Shown: positions 34,501 to 48,958 of the stretch, in pieces | How the letters are laid out: each line of letters starts with the position of its first letter | How positions within the stretch are numbered: the stretch's first letter is position 1 | Source of the DNA: Didymodactylos carnosus | Taxonomy: Eukaryota; Rotifera; Eurotatoria; Philodinida; Philodinidae | Reading direction: 5' to 3' | Length of the DNA: 64,000 bases | Assembly: GCA_905250885.1 (NCBI GenBank) | Contig: CAJNOQ010000025.1 | Location: 41,502-105,501, forward strand | The notes under the pieces: generated by a model | The model's input: only the letters and a program-made list of their open reading frames with translations | What the model was told of the DNA's origin: nothing | Database searches by the model: none | Program-made: the position numbers and the translations under genes

Positions 34501-36269
34501 TAAGAAATAACTACAGCATTTATCGTAAGATTTATACTTTATCAATTAGTATGATGTCTATGGTGAGATGGTATATATGACTGAATTTTGTTCCGAAGAA
34601 AATAAAAATGTGAGGTTAATATAATCTGTTCAAGTTGCCATTCAACATGTGATTCAATTTCTGAACAATGGTACAATCCTTCATACTTATTAGTTTAAGC
34701 TTTAATATTGAACAAGAACGAAATCGACAATATAAATTCCCATTATATTATTCTGAAACTTAAACTATCAAAACAGAAAATCAATCCTTACACGAAGCTA
34801 GAATTGAACACGCAAACTTGATCTTTGCAGACTTATTATTTGTCTTAAAGATTTTAATCTACTTTATAGGAATTGTTAAAATATTTCATTTTGTTGGATC
34901 TAGAAAGAGTTGCTTTGTCCTCAAAGGGACCATATCAATTTCTTTTGTAAGATAATCTGTCACATTCTTCACGTCGCACATCACAATTGATACATCAAGA
35001 AAGTTAAGCAATATAGGCATGACGTACATTTTTAAGACGAATATTTCTAAGGTTTTTCAAAAGTTCAAACTATCAATTATATTGTTACACCGCCGATATT
35101 TATAGCAATCATATTTTCTTGTTCATTTTTTTTGTTACTTTGAAAATTCCACGTATTTAGCAAATCGCATTTAACTTATTTGAATTTCATGGTAAATGAT
35201 GTAAATGACTTCTCTCCTTATTCCTCTAAAAAAGGAAAGAGTGAAAGTTTGAACGGAGAGAAATTGCTGGAAATCTGAAACTTTTACCCACCCATACCCT
35301 CTCTCCCTAACGCATGACGTACATACGCGAATCCATGGACAAAACTGAATGTACATTTGCTAGTGCCTTTTGGGCGAGAAACAGTTTTCATAGTTTCAGA
35401 AACTGTTTCATGGTAAAAAATGCCTAATTTAAATGAAAATCTCTTACTAGAAATGGCTTGATTTGAAAAATTTTCCAAGTCCAGTCACGGTTACGAAAAG
35501 TCAAGTCAATCAGACTTGACTTGGACTTGAGCCATTTTTTACTTGACTTATCCAGCTCTGATTCAGCCCCACCTTAGTCCATCACGTTTGAATGGAGGAG
35601 ATACACTTTAGACCCACACTCTGCGCTGATAAGCTTTTTTGTCTTGGTCCGTAACATCTCTCCACCTATACAATTTATCGCTTGAATTAGGCATGATTCA
35701 ATCTTCATTATTGTGGAAACTATCTTCTCATTAACTTATGATTCAAAATTAGCCCTCATCCATTCACTACACACAAAACAACAAGGATTACATTGAAGTT
35801 CACAATGTAAACCATTAAGATACTTGACAGTTTAAATGATCATTCATGACATTTTACATCACCAATAAAATTTTGACATGCAACGTCTATTAAAAAACTA
35901 AAAATCTTTAAACAATAATCATTTGTATGCTTCATTACGATGTTTATTGTATTATGCAACATGTTTTTATCGTGTACGAATCAAGCTCAATCCAAAACAG
36001 CATACATCAACAGTTATAGTTAACACTTCTATTATATTCATTTAGAGTAGTATGGTTCAAGACTGGCGACTTAATCGTGAAAGATCTCCTCATAATTAAG
36101 ATCATACTTTGCAATATTTAACGAGTGTACAACTTTTTCTACAATTTTCTTACAGATTCTCTTACAAATATGTAAAATATAGTAACGATGAAATTTCTTA
36201 CGAAAACAAAATATTTTTCATGAATAAATATCCAAAACACTTTCAATTTATATTTCACGTCATTTAGAA
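31503..36269. other. Gene-poor stretch
   Basis: No complete gene is recognised. The open frame at 32559-32858 (99 codons) has no domain and no splice context. A small exon-like segment at 32002-32059 is listed separately. Around 35498-35555 GACTTG/CAAGTC blocks recur in both orientations, resembling a decayed inverted repeat. Confidence 0.5.
32002..32059 (+). other. Orphan exon-like segment
   Basis: A pyrimidine tract ending TATTAAG precedes 58 nt of unusually GC-rich sequence, followed by a GTATGA donor-like site. One frame reads RERRQLRVCKLLQTFRQIP without a stop. It lies 500 bp downstream of the NEK stop on the same strand, so it may be an alternative terminal exon of that gene, an exon of an unidentified gene, or chance. 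Confidence 0.25.
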
Positions 36270-36279
36270 ATTTTCCATA

Positions 36280-36658
36280 ACTAGAATGTGTAATTAGACT
36301 CTCTTTAACAACTCGTCGTCTCCAATTCGTCTCTAAAGTTAAAGTATCGACTTTATCAAAGTCAAACGAGTGTTTTTATAACATGTTGGGCTACATTCAA
36401 CGGCTTTTTCATTTGTCGTATGTCACGTTGGCGTTCTTTCATTCTAACTGTTCTTTTTCTACTTGTTTCTCCATAATATTTCATATTACAGTCTTTACAG
36501 GAAATAGAATAGATGAACTTCTTATGTCTTTTATTTTTATCAAATCCTTTTTGTAAAGGTAAAACGATACTTTTTAATATAACATGTTTCTTGAATGCAA
36601 TATTCACTTGATAGAGAGGGAGTAATTTTTTGAATAATTTTCTAATAATCCTACGTAT
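36280..36658 (-). pseudogene. Penelope-like retroelement, GIY-YIG endonuclease remnant
   Basis: The frame starting near 36658 reads IRRIIRKLFKKLLPLYQVN then IAFKKHVILKSIV, followed by FIYSISCKDCNMKYYGETSR and VRMKERQRDI. This is the C-terminal arrangement of Penelope-like elements: the linker after the reverse transcriptase, then a GIY-YIG nuclease with the paired CxxC and the YxG-E-T-R block. The frame breaks at a short homopolymer (T5 at 36373-36377). In the next frame the family continues with HSFDFDKVDTLTLETNWRRR and VVKESLI. No reverse transcriptase is visible upstream, so this is a 5'-truncated, frameshifted copy, as is usual for these elements. It is the only recognisable retroelement coding sequence in the window. 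Confidence 0.78.
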
Positions 36659-36659
36659 A

Positions 36660-39600
36660 TGTCAGATTCATATCCATAGTGCGACAACATTCTAGTTATA
36701 GAAAATTTCTAAATCATTCAGTGCCATCGAAAGCTTGAAAATTATCAAAATAAATGTTGTGGGTTTTGAATAAATCTAATGCATTTTGTAGCAGTTGTAT
36801 ACTCTATATATCTATTTATTTTCTACTGCTCTTCTTATTGGATTTTTATTCAAAACACATTGCTCTTTGATCATAAATCTTCAATAGCTTTCTTTCTCGA
36901 CATGTTATCTTGCTTAAGTTAGTCTCTGTTTCTCACTTATTTCTGATCGTATAGATTTTAAAAAAAGATGCAGAAAATCTCCGCAAGTTGCAGATAAACA
37001 ATTTGAAGATAATTTGAAGAAATTTTGTATTAGTTTATAAATAATAAGGCTCAAAATGTGATAAATTTTCAAAAGATATGATGGTTTTTCTCGAAACGTC
37101 ACGTAATGCCAGCGTACATATCTGTTGTAGAGAATATATTGTCACCAGTTATGAATGGATAAAATCAGAAAAGAGCCCGAAACAATACAAACGTGTACTA
37201 CACGACAAAGATACTCTTAAAGATCATGTGTAGAGATAGAGAAGTACACATTGATATCTAATATTTTACTGTTATATACACGCATCAATTACAACATGTT
37301 ACGAAACGGGCTCATTCCACTTAACAGTGGAGTTTGTCAATTAAAACTAAATCATTCTTAAATAGAATGATTACGCCCTTGCCAAGGTGTAAAGCGTACC
37401 TAATCGGTAAGATGTCAGTAGTGGCGGATCCAATCATTCTTGAGTACGTGCGATCACTATACAAACACAAATTTTTGAGTCAGTTCTCGTTGGGAGAAAT
37501 ACATTTTTTGCTCAAATGTATTTATTCTGAGTATGCGTATGTATATTAGAAGGAGTAGTACACTTTCAAAATGTTTCATTTTTTAAAGATCAAACTCCTG
37601 ACAGATACTTTTGCTACTTGTGCATCTGAAAATCTTTGACAAATTTGAAGTTGTGTGCCTTCTCCTAGTGGTGATTGATATAGAATTCATTTATATCAAC
37701 TTCATAATTTGTCCTACAAATACAAGCAATTGAAGAATGCTTCAGATATTCATCTAGTACGTTTGCATACTGTGCCAACGGCATATCGGTGTTCTATGTT
37801 TTGTTTATCTCTGCATCATTTTGTCAAGAATAAACATGCGAATGATCAATTATTATTTGAAATACTTGCTTAAACATAGGTCGAAACATAAATGAAAAAC
37901 AGTTAATGAGTCTCAAAGAATTGTACGATAACCTACAACAATTAACAAGTACGAATACTTTCATTAGTAGAATGACTAGGTTTTAATTAGGGTTATCAAC
38001 TGTAAAAATTGGAATTTCCAATATGGGACATATTAATCTAATGTAGTAAAATGAGGGATATCATTGATGTTTCTCATTTTACAGAAACTTTCCCGAAGAA
38101 GGGATACTCCAAGGGACGGATTTTTATGAGCGACAAATCTTCGAATTAGGGACTGTCTCTCACGTCTAATAACAACATTTGGTAATCCTAGTTTTAATTG
38201 TGTTTTCTGCATGCAGAAAAATTGAGGTATGCAGATTGTATATATGTGAGTTTCTATCATTGTTTAATCTTAATTACGATATTTTATTTCGGCATTATAC
38301 AACTAGCTTTTCATTCATATACAGCTGAAATTCGAGTTAATAAGTATATGTCAACAAAAGTCTATGATAGTTATCCATCGATTGATACTTTTATAGTAAA
38401 GTTTAAGATTCTTAATCGCGGGTTAATTATTAGGAACAAATGTTATGCACAACTGTTTATAATGAAAAAAGTTTCATCATGGATCAGTGCTTTAGATATT
38501 AAGCTCTTTTACTTTATTTGTTGTAATTTAAACAGATATATTAATGCTACGCATATTGACGGTAACAAACTGCACGATTGATTGGTCAAGCTTATTATGA
38601 TGCACTGAGAGCAATCGCTTAGAACACACTTGGTCCTCTCATCCACAAACTCGACTTTCAATATGGTATCAGAAATTGATGCCATCAAAATTTGAAAACA
38701 TATCTGCTATTTTTATTAGTGATTAATATAGATTAAAAGCGAAGCTATTGTTCCTCAAAGACATAAACGCAGTCGATATCTCAGTTATATTTATCCAAAC
38801 TGACAGTGTACAATGTAAAATAACTTCACAATAACGACGTATACAGTGATGAGATGAATTGATCTCATAATTAGTGTTATTATATCTGAGTCATCTATAT
38901 GAGTAGAAATTTATCACTTTCATTGAATAGATCTTCCTATAGATGTTGTAGAAGGTGTTGTGAGTGATTACAGATCTGTCATGGAAGATATCACTGTATC
39001 TAGTAATGTTATTGTCAAATATTATCCTCTTCGAAGACACGGTAGTGGGCACCCCCTTATTTTATAGTTGGCATTTTGATTTTTGAAGTGGTACTTGTAT
39101 TCAATTATCTTATATGGTGGTGGTCTTGGTTCCTATGATAAATCTAAATGTAAAAAACGTGTATCCTGTTAGTGAACATTGTAGATCTCAAAGAAATATT
39201 TGTGGTGATATTGAATTGAAACCAGTAAAAAAAGAATGAAACGGAGAGTGAGTTTTAATTTTTCAAAAAGGCATGACACATTATTTCTAAGTGACAGATC
39301 GAGCGGAACAACGAGATCCACTATTTCTAATTAGTAGAGTTTCTGTTATCAACACTAGGTTGATAACACTTCTCACTTGAAATTATCCTGTAGATAATAA
39401 TGCACAAAGTTCGAACAGCATAATAAATGTAATTTTCTACTACATGGCACTATTTTGTCGGGAAAGCAGAAAAACATTAACCTTTGTTGAGAAATTATAT
39501 TATGTATTTTGTTTCATGTAAAATCGTGAAAACGGCATTGTCCAATCACTCTTGATATGTCTTACAATTTAGTTCTTTTCTATTATATTTCAAACATCTA

Positions 39601-40500
39601 CAAGAAAATACTATAGTTACCCATTTGGATAAACTGACTATGTACACATCTATAAATTGTTGTAAACATGTGTATAGGAGATATGGGTGGATCTTTCAAA
39701 ACCTTTGGACATTGATATGCTTCTCTCAAAAAGGTTATTTTTTCTTGTAACTGACTTTTGGCCTAACACACATATCGACTTGTTAATAGTAAAATTTCAT
39801 ACTACATTTAAAATTATAGTCTGTCATTTTCAAGAGAAAATAGTTGACCGTCTTCTTCAAATGTTAGCATATGTTGTACGTGAAATTTTCGGTATAATTT
39901 TTATGCCGATGATTGATAAACAGGAGACACACTGAATGAAAAAAAAGATTTACATCTGACTTGGATACGTGTATTCAATCAGTTCATTATAGATAATAAC
40001 TAAGGAAAAGTAATTTATTCGATTTATTGTATCACAAATACGTTGCATGTGAGTAAGTCTGAAATGTACATTCTTATCCTATTTTTTTCGAATTTTGTCA
40101 ATCAGCAGAGAGAAAATGAATCAATTATTATTTACGCATATTATGGCGTCATCTGATAGTCAAAAACAAAAATGTACGTAAAGTTTTATTTCACAGATGA
40201 TACGCCGATTTTTTATTCTTCATTGAAAATCTGATGCAACTTACATGTTAATATAATCACTTTTAATTTTCAATTTATTGTCTGGTGTATATAAGATATA
40301 TTCGACTTCACGAAAAAAAGACAAAAAGTACATATCATAATGATGATTATGTTTGGTACTGTCTCGCTTTAGTGCAATATGTGACACGTAAAAATTATCA
40401 GGATATAATAACATTGTTTTGAAAGTAACTAATTACAAATCAAAATGTTTTTTTCATGGATATTCTATAAAATCAAACTAAAGTATATTGGAATAATTTT
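36660..40500. other. Gene-free stretch
   Basis: No gene is supported. Open frames of 71-127 codons (37334-37549, 38198-38581, 39687-39935) lack domains, signal peptides with sensible continuation, or splice partners. Confidence 0.5.
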
Positions 40501-42696
40501 AAAAAGTTTTTCAATTGGAAACAAAACTATGGTTTTTTTTTTGGGTAAAGGATCACTGATATTTAGATGATAAGACAAGTGTTTTAGTTATATCGTTTTA
40601 ATCTATCACTTTCTTGATCATTTCGTCTGTTCATTTCTACTCAAGTTGGCATGAAATTTTAGCCAGTAATTTCGTTATTCATTTAACATGATAACAACTT
40701 AAAATTCTCATTTAAATTGTTTTAATTCATTCGTTATCTTTTATCTTCTTATTTTATTCATTCCGTTTAAATGATCATAAAAAACTATAGTGGCTACAGA
40801 TCTATGAACAATTTGAAAATAAATTTTGATCAGGTGTTTAACTTAATAGGCCATCATTCGTCATTTCGTTTTGTTTTAATTCATTCACAGTTGGTTCAAA
40901 ATAAATTATATTTTATATGACTTTGAGAACATGTGTCAATGATACCAGTACCTACTAACGATAACTGTTTATATGTTTCAACAATACATACATCATTATT
41001 CACATGTTCTAATACTTGATTTAAACACGTGTCGGTTAAATACAAATAAAAGGGAGTCTATTTTAAAGTTTAAAGTTTAAATTTCGAATTAGATTTAAAT
41101 ATATCTCTATCTATGGCGCGTGTATTTTATCGTTCATTAGATTTTATATGCATATAGCTTACATCAATTTGAGATCATAAAAGTTGTGTCTCAATAGTTG
41201 AGGGATTGAATGGCAATTAACATAGAGTGATAAGTTTTAAATTTTTTTTCTTTTTTTTTTTTTTGTCGTCGTCGTCTGAAGAGTTAATAACAGTAAACAA
41301 AAAGAAAAAGGTAGACTACTAAAAGATTATGTGTCACTGCAATTTTCTTTTTTAAATGACCATGACCAGATATTCTCATGTAGAGGTTATTTGAAAAAGT
41401 CAACCTGTTTCAAGTATTTGTCTTTTATAAAATACGTATAGACAGATAGAAGAAGAAGAAGAAGAAAAAATAAATAAATAAATAAAAGAAAATATGATCA
41501 AATGATTTTATCAACGTTCAATATGCAAAAGTAAAGGAAAAGAAGAAGGTAAGAAGATGTGATCGTGACAACTAATAATCAATACAATCGCCTAATCGAG
41601 GTCTCTCCACCCACTCATTATCACGGACCATTAACCTAAATTGTCATTGTTAAAAAAGAAAAAAATGCAAAATGTTTCTTTTGGCTTCCGTTTATTAAAA
41701 CATGAATGTCTTTCCTATTAAACAGATGCCTAATGGACTATTTAACATTGTATGACTAAAATTAAAAAATAATCAGCATAAAAAAAAAAGTTAAAAACTT
41801 GAAACTAATAGTATAAGTTCATCAGATAAGTTTCAATGCTTCATTATTTCGGTTTGTCAAAACTATGAGATAATGATCAGAAGAAAAACACAACAAATTA
41901 AAAAAAAAAAGTAATATTGATAATAATCAATACAGTAGCTTCAATTACCGTTATAAATAGAGCCTCGTCGTATCAAAACTGTCATGTAACCACTGTAGAT
42001 ACTAATTCTCTACTGTTAAAAACGTACATTACCTGAGAATGAATGAAATTTGAGATTTTATTTTGTTCAATTTTTTTTTTTGTGTGTTAAAAAATGTAAG
42101 AGATAAGTCTGAAAGAGGGAGAAGAAGAGGAAAAAAAACGCAAAATACATCGTTTCATAAATGACAACGATAATTTGTTTCATCTCCTCTTAGAGAAGGT
42201 GTACGTCTATTGTTTACTGGGAGAAGATTAACTTTGTCAAAAAAAAAGATTTAAAAAACTAAAAAGAGGTATGCGTATATGTATGAATAAGAAGGATTGC
42301 ATTATATAACGAACGTTATTTGCTTTCATAATAAAGCTGATCAGTTTAAATCTTCTAATTTACGTTTACTAATAAGACAAAAAAAAAATTTAGATTCGTA
42401 AAAAAAGAGTAGTTAGATAAATATCAACACATTTTTTTTTTGTGCTAATTAGCATTTTGGTAATAGCTAGAGACATTTTTAAGAAAATATATAATTTCAA
42501 TTTTGAGACAAAAAGATGATTTAAATTAGTGTATTTTTCTCTCTATAGGTGAGAAATGCGTTAAAAATACAATTTCTCTAGTTTATTGTTTGTACTCTTC
42601 GCCGTTTCATTAACTATAGTAATCCATAACTTGATTAGTATCCAAATAGAGAGATTTAATCATTGTTCTTGACAAATGTTAAAAAGGCTATTTTCT

Positions 42697-42719
42697 TCTC
42701 TCTCTCTCTCTCTCTCTCT
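42697..42719. repeat. (TC)n microsatellite
   Basis: Uninterrupted TC tract of about 11 units. Related TC/GA tracts occur at about 43516-43532, 44592-44606 and 48128-48145. Confidence 0.9.
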
Positions 42720-43515
42720 GTTTTTTTTCTTCTTCGTACACATATCCTTATATGATTTATTATCGCACTAGTACATTGAATTTTTTTTTTTTTACACGTC
42801 TTTCCCATTCAGAGTTCAGTTCCAACTTCTTTTTCTCTTCTCCTCTCTTTTCATCTACTCTTATGTTCAAAATGTGTTAAAATACTTGCAGTGGTTGTTA
42901 TCAAATAAACACATAGACTAGTTTTAAAAATGCATGTTTTATATCTCTTTACGTTTGATGATTGATACGACAAATAATAAATTTATTTGATTATACAGGT
43001 AAGAGAGAATTAAAATGAATGATTAAGAATTGCATGATGCAATAGAAAAACAGAAATAATCAATTTCATAGAAAAAACTGATCAATTGTATATCTAAGTA
43101 CCGAATTATTGCTATTCTCATGATAAATCGCAAGATTTAGACAAAAAAAAAAATGAATAATTTTTAGATATCTTCAATATTAATTTTGAACATTGTGTTT
43201 TTTTTTTGTTTTGATAAGTTGAACTTGGTTACTCATTACAGCTGTGTATTTTATTCTTTATTCAAATATAGTTGAAGAACAAAAAGAATTTTAAAATTAG
43301 AAAATTCTTTGTTGTTATTTAACTCGATTCAGATGGTTCATTCGTCAAACTAATAATATCATTCTGTGATAATGATCTTGATTGCTTGACATCTTTTCGA
43401 TTGTGTTTTTGTGAACGTGTGCCGCTATTGCTTGCGTGTCAGACAGATTGTTTGATTTTGTTGTTATTGTACAGACCACATAGATCGATCGTGACTGTAT
43501 ACATAAAGAGAAACA

Positions 43516-43532
43516 GAGAGAGAGAGAGAGAG
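43516..43532. repeat. (GA)n microsatellite
   Basis: Alternating GA tract, opposite orientation to the TC tract 0.8 kb upstream; the two could pair in a transcript. Confidence 0.85.
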
Positions 43533-46500
43533 AAAAAGAGAGGGAGAGAGATGTGCATATGACAATAAATATAAATTTCAATTTCCTTAGCGATGACTTT
43601 GATCTGTATTAGATTAAGTTAAATGTATGATATCGTACATGTTGGATCAACAATAGATTTTTGAACAAGATTTCTGCAATGACAAGTAAAAACGTCATTT
43701 TTTTGCAGGTTATTTAAAACTGACAGAGATGAATCTTTTAATGACGTTTGTTATTAAAAGTAATTTGATCTTGTTCATGGTATATTTTATGAAAGAAAAT
43801 AACACATTTTAATTTTTGTTAAATATCGGACATGTTTCTCTTTTTCTCATCTTTTTTTTTGCAGTGAACCCAAAAAAAGTACAAGAACAATAAAAAGATG
43901 TTAATTATTTTAGCACTTTCATTTTGAACTTTAGGATATCTTTTGTCGGAATAAAAATCTATCGTATTGTTCGGTTCCTATTTCTTTTAAATGAGAAAAT
44001 AGTTAATGAATCATTGAATATAGGCAAGTGTTCGTTTTGTTTTAGATCATCTTCATACAATTTTGATGAATGAACTTTCATTATTAGTTAAAAATTTAAT
44101 GCTCAATTATTATTTTTTTCTAAGATAAAGTTAACTCTCGTTTATATATCAGCCTTCTCTTATAACATTAACATTATTTTCATATATCGTCTTTAGTAGG
44201 TTTATTTTTTCATTTATGACTAAATTACCGTCATTTATTTCTTTTTCCTAATTCATTTATGCGTTCACTTGTCGTTCTATATAATATTAAGTGAGCCCAA
44301 AGGCTAGATATATAGTTCAAAACATTTTATAATTGTTTTTTATCCTCTGTAATCCTTTCGGGATGATTCTTAACAAACAATTAGTTTTAAGTTTCATCAT
44401 CACTGTATTATTTCCGTTTCATTCATTTTCTTAACCTTTTAGTTGATCATTTTTCAAACGAGAGCACCTGTTTTTCTTCTCAGACATACTGTCTAAAGTT
44501 GAAGTTACTGTAACAGAAGGAGTGAATGAGAAAAATGAAACTATTTTTTAACCTTGAGAGATTAGTTAGTCGTCACCGTTATTCTATTTCCTCTCTCTCT
44601 CTCTCTGTCTTTTGGAAAAAGATATGATAATTTGAGAAACGTGAGTGAACAGGAAATGAATATGACCACTTAAAATTTGTGAGAAAGAGACATATTCATA
44701 CATACACGTGCTAATAGAAAAGAGAGAATGAGTGACCTTGACAGGACAGATGGATTAAAGAGATTTAACTAGTTCAATATCACATAGTAAACAAATCTGA
44801 ACAGATATAGTGTTTATGTGATTGGCATCTGTACTATTGTCATCAAACTGTTCAAAAAAAACAAAATTTGACAAAAAATATTTTAGTGATATGAACAATA
44901 GATAGAGATTTAAGGTATGATATTATTTGAAATATCATTTGTTCTTCCCTTCTAGATAAACGATCGAAAATTTGCTAAAACTATGCTCCCGATACGATGT
45001 TTTGATTATAGATGGAGAAACATTTTCAGAGTTAGAAAAAGCACAAAAATATTTTTAATACATTAATCAATTATTATACGCCTACTGGCCTACTGTCATC
45101 TAAGTTGTTAGTGCAAAGTAATCGTTGACACTGTAGTTTGTGTTGGCAATTGGGAAGGGCGTCAATATGCAGTACGAGTAGAGATAATACATATTTTATC
45201 GAATACGGTCTTATACTTTGTGTTAAAGTAAAGCTATTATTTCTAAAGTAAATGTATTTATGAACAATAGTCATTTTTTACTTAGAACAATTGATTTTAA
45301 TTTTATTTTACAAAATTTGTTTATTTTCTACGGAGAAGTCAATTTCTTTTCTGTTCTTTGTAAAAACAATTGACAAAGGAGACGAAGAAAAAAATGTCAA
45401 TTTTATTTTTTTTTTGTCTCTCTTTGTTCTTTGTTCAACCTCTCTGTATAGTAATAAATCTGCCTTTTCAGTTCAGTATATGGATATAGTGAGTGATAAT
45501 ATAAGAGTTAACTAAGTAAAACTTTATTATTAACAAATAGACAAGAAAAGAAAAGAAAAAGATCTACAAATTGTTATGCAATATGAAGAGAATGTAATTT
45601 GAGAGTATAAAAGTATCATAGCTGCATAAAAAATTTCAAATATGTGGATAATAAAAACGTCATACATCTTAAGATATGAAACTATAGGCTACTTTATTAA
45701 TGTAAATCTGATACAATATCATTGGTTTGCCATGTAAACAATTGTCTAACTATAAAAGGTAATGTGCTAGATGTGATGATATTTTTTCAAAAAGTTCTAA
45801 CAATTAGGAACAGATAACTTTAATTCTAAAAGTGATGTGTAAACTATATAAATCTCAAAATATCATCGATTTTCTTGTACGTACGTATGTACGTGTTTTG
45901 TAGTTAAATTTGATCATGTTCATGTTGGACAATTGTATGATAAGCTCCATACGTTGTTAATGGGTGTGACTTTTCTTTCTTGTAATTATAACGAAGAGAA
46001 GAAAAAAATCTATATATATTTCTTTCACACCTGCCTATGGTTGAACGGCATGAAAATTAAATGTTTATTTAAATGATTTTTTTTTTTTTCTTCAATCTAT
46101 TTGTTCAATATGTGATTGACATTGAGGTTGGTCTTCGTTTCGGAAATTTTAGAGTTATGTAAAGAAAAATTGTTCGATTATATTACATTTTGATTGTGGT
46201 TTATATAGTCGATGATTTAATCGAAAAAAAATCGAATGAGGTGAGACCCTCCCTATCAATTTGAATAAGAGGTGTAACGACGAAGTGTTTTGTTTGTTTT
46301 AAAACATTAGAGTGACTAGAAGGTGTTAAAGAAGAAGAAAATTATGACTTTAAGATAAAAATTTTAGTCTTCAAAAAGATTACATCAACGATTTTTAATG
46401 ACAATATGATTATGAACATCGATAGATCGATAATAATGTATATAACATTTAGATGAGTAAATTTTAAATATGCCTAGGTTGTCATTTATTTTTATTTTTT

Positions 46501-47736
46501 TATTCAGTTATATATAATAGAAAAATGTAAGAATTGTCGATATGGTAAGTACATGTATAGTATGATGTATATCTCTAGAAATGATACATGATGTTAATCA
46601 TCTAGTTTGAGAATATTTTGCTTTAGTTTGATCATTACCAGAAGATTATTGTGATAAATTATGTCTATGCCTTGATACCATAGAAATTTGACCCTTATTA
46701 TTCTCTAAAATTTAAAAGAGTCTTTCGTTAATATCAAAACAACATTAAAAAACAACCACCTTTCATTCATAGAATGATACGTAATTAAGTTGATTTGAAA
46801 AGTATTCTTTTTGTTATTCTATTGAACAACAAATTCATCTTAGATGATTATATAATATATTTATTGTAGAGAAATTCTACAAGTGTCATATGAATAATCG
46901 AAATTGACATTTTTCTTTTTTTATTTTATTTCTCTAGAAACTTTTCGACAGAAAGAAATCTACTCTTAAGCCTTTTTCTTCTTTTTTATATTTATATATA
47001 TATATTATAACTGTATATGAACCCGATCAATGTCACCTAAAGCGTACAATCTGCATAATGAAAAAAGAATATAAAACTGACATGTCAGGGTTCATCCCGA
47101 ATTAATAATTAATTGTAACAGAACAAAAAACAAAAAAAAACAAAAAAAAAACGTGATGAACTTATTTTTTAGTGTTCTGTTCATCATCATTTTTGATTCA
47201 ATGAGAATATGATAGTGTGGATGAATGTTCATTATCAAACAATGAATGAATAAAGAGATACATTTTTCTTTTTTTTTCTGTTTTATTTTAGTTCATCGAT
47301 CTTCTCTTATAATAATGACTTTGAAAAAGTATCGTTGTCATGTATTGTCATTTGATGTTTATATATACTTTTATTGACCTCGAGAAGAAGAAGAAGAAAA
47401 AATAAAATATGTCTTCCTGTTTCGTCTCGATCAATTAGTTATTATTGTTTTATACGATGATCATCATCATTGTGTTCTGCTTGAGGAATTAACATATGTC
47501 TGTGTCTCCATTGTTTAGACTTTACTACGGGCAGAATGATTGAATATAAACAAAGTTGAATAAAAACTGATGACACAAAGGTAGACGACCCGAATATAAG
47601 TTTTTGACATTAAATATATATCAAAAATAGTAGTAAAATATAAACTAGATAGAAAACAATTAGTCAAAGATTATATCGTTCTTCTTTTTTTTGTTCTTTT
47701 CTATTTTAATATATTGATTAATACGAGGCCAACAAA

Positions 47737-47901
47737 ATGTCTTTTAATCTAATGTTACTTAGAAGACGTATGTATCTAGAGTATGATGAATGTCTCAATA
47801 GTAAAAATAATTATTATTTATTTGAAAAAAGAAAAAAACATTATCGAATTAAATTAGTCAAAGTAATAGTCAGTCGTTTAGTACAACATTATCTAAGATA
47901 A
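47737..47901 (+). CDS. Possible 54-codon ORF in a spliced-looking transcript
   Basis: ATG-started frame of 54 codons, rich in Arg, Lys, Leu and Tyr (MSFNLMLLRRRMYLEYDE at the start, SRLVQHYLR at the end). Its stop is followed after one base by AAG|GTAAGT, a strong donor. A 71-nt intron (47903-47973) ends in TCATTTTTTTAG, the typical small-intron size of this genome. The stop precedes the intron, so either the ORF is incidental in a noncoding spliced RNA or it is a very small protein. No family recognised. Confidence 0.25.
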   Translation: MSFNLMLLRRRMYLEYDECLNSKNNYYLFEKRKKHYRIKLVKVIVSRLVQHYLR

Positions 47902-48941
47902 GGTAAGTATCAAAATACAATTGTTTTTTATAATTCTTTAAAAAAGTAATTGTTTTTATTCTCATTTTTTTAGTAGAAGATTCACTTGTCGCTGTCGAAT
48001 ATGCTTGTTTATACTATAAGACAAACATTTCTTGTAATAAATCGTTTATATTAACTAATTGAATAAATACTCTTAAACGGTTGTTAGCATAATTAAAATT
48101 TTCTAAAATAGTGTCCTGCCTTTTTCTCTCTCTTTCTCTCTCTTTTTCCTTTATTTCTTCTGTTGTTTGTTTTTGAAAATTAACTGTGAATGCTCTAGGC
48201 TATTTTCTTCTAGCTGCTGCAGTGACCACTTGTTCGAATTGATCAACAGATGGAATCAATTAAAATTACATTTTCTTTATTGATCTCAGTGTGTACATTA
48301 TTAGATGTTGTTGAATTAATAAGCTATTAGACAAGGAGAGAGAAAGAGCGCGCGCGAGAGAGAACATTGATCATTGTATTAAAGAAATTTCCTTTTCCGC
48401 TCTAGAATATATTGATACGTAAAAAAAATATATATCGAGGAAATAATATAGTCCAGAGACATATTTTTTCGACGATTTTTATCTAATTCTAAGAGAGGCG
48501 GACAATCATATTCGAATATTGGCCTGACACTTGTCGTAGTTGACAACAGTTAACAATAGAATCTAGATGTAGTCATTTGTTAGATTAGTTTGAATATAAT
48601 ATTTATAATTTGGAAATGACCATTGGCTTCTCTTCAATGTCAATTTTTGAAAGATTTAAATACTAGAGAAAAATCAACAACATTCTTCCAATGTATAATT
48701 TTTAAATCGCACTATATAGGTATCTTTAAAATTTGATTTTGAGGTATGAGAGGTCATTAAGTCAAGGTACGTATACAATTTTATTAGCTTTAAGCTCAAG
48801 TAATTTGACCTTATCCTGTAAAGATTTTTACTAAGATTATGAAAATACACGTAATCATTCATTAATCAATCTGTTATCTCTCTATGCAAGTCATTCTTCT
48901 ATTCTTCTTCCTATATAGTTTCCGTTTTATGTTTATTCTAT

Positions 48942-48958
48942 TGTGTGTGTGTGTGTGT
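48942..48958. repeat. (TG)n microsatellite
   Basis: Alternating TG tract of about eight units. Confidence 0.9.

Noticed and set aside
38198-38581. 127-codon plus-strand ORF
   Set aside because: Unusual length for chance, but no recognisable motif and no supporting splice or codon signal; it was not promoted to a gene.
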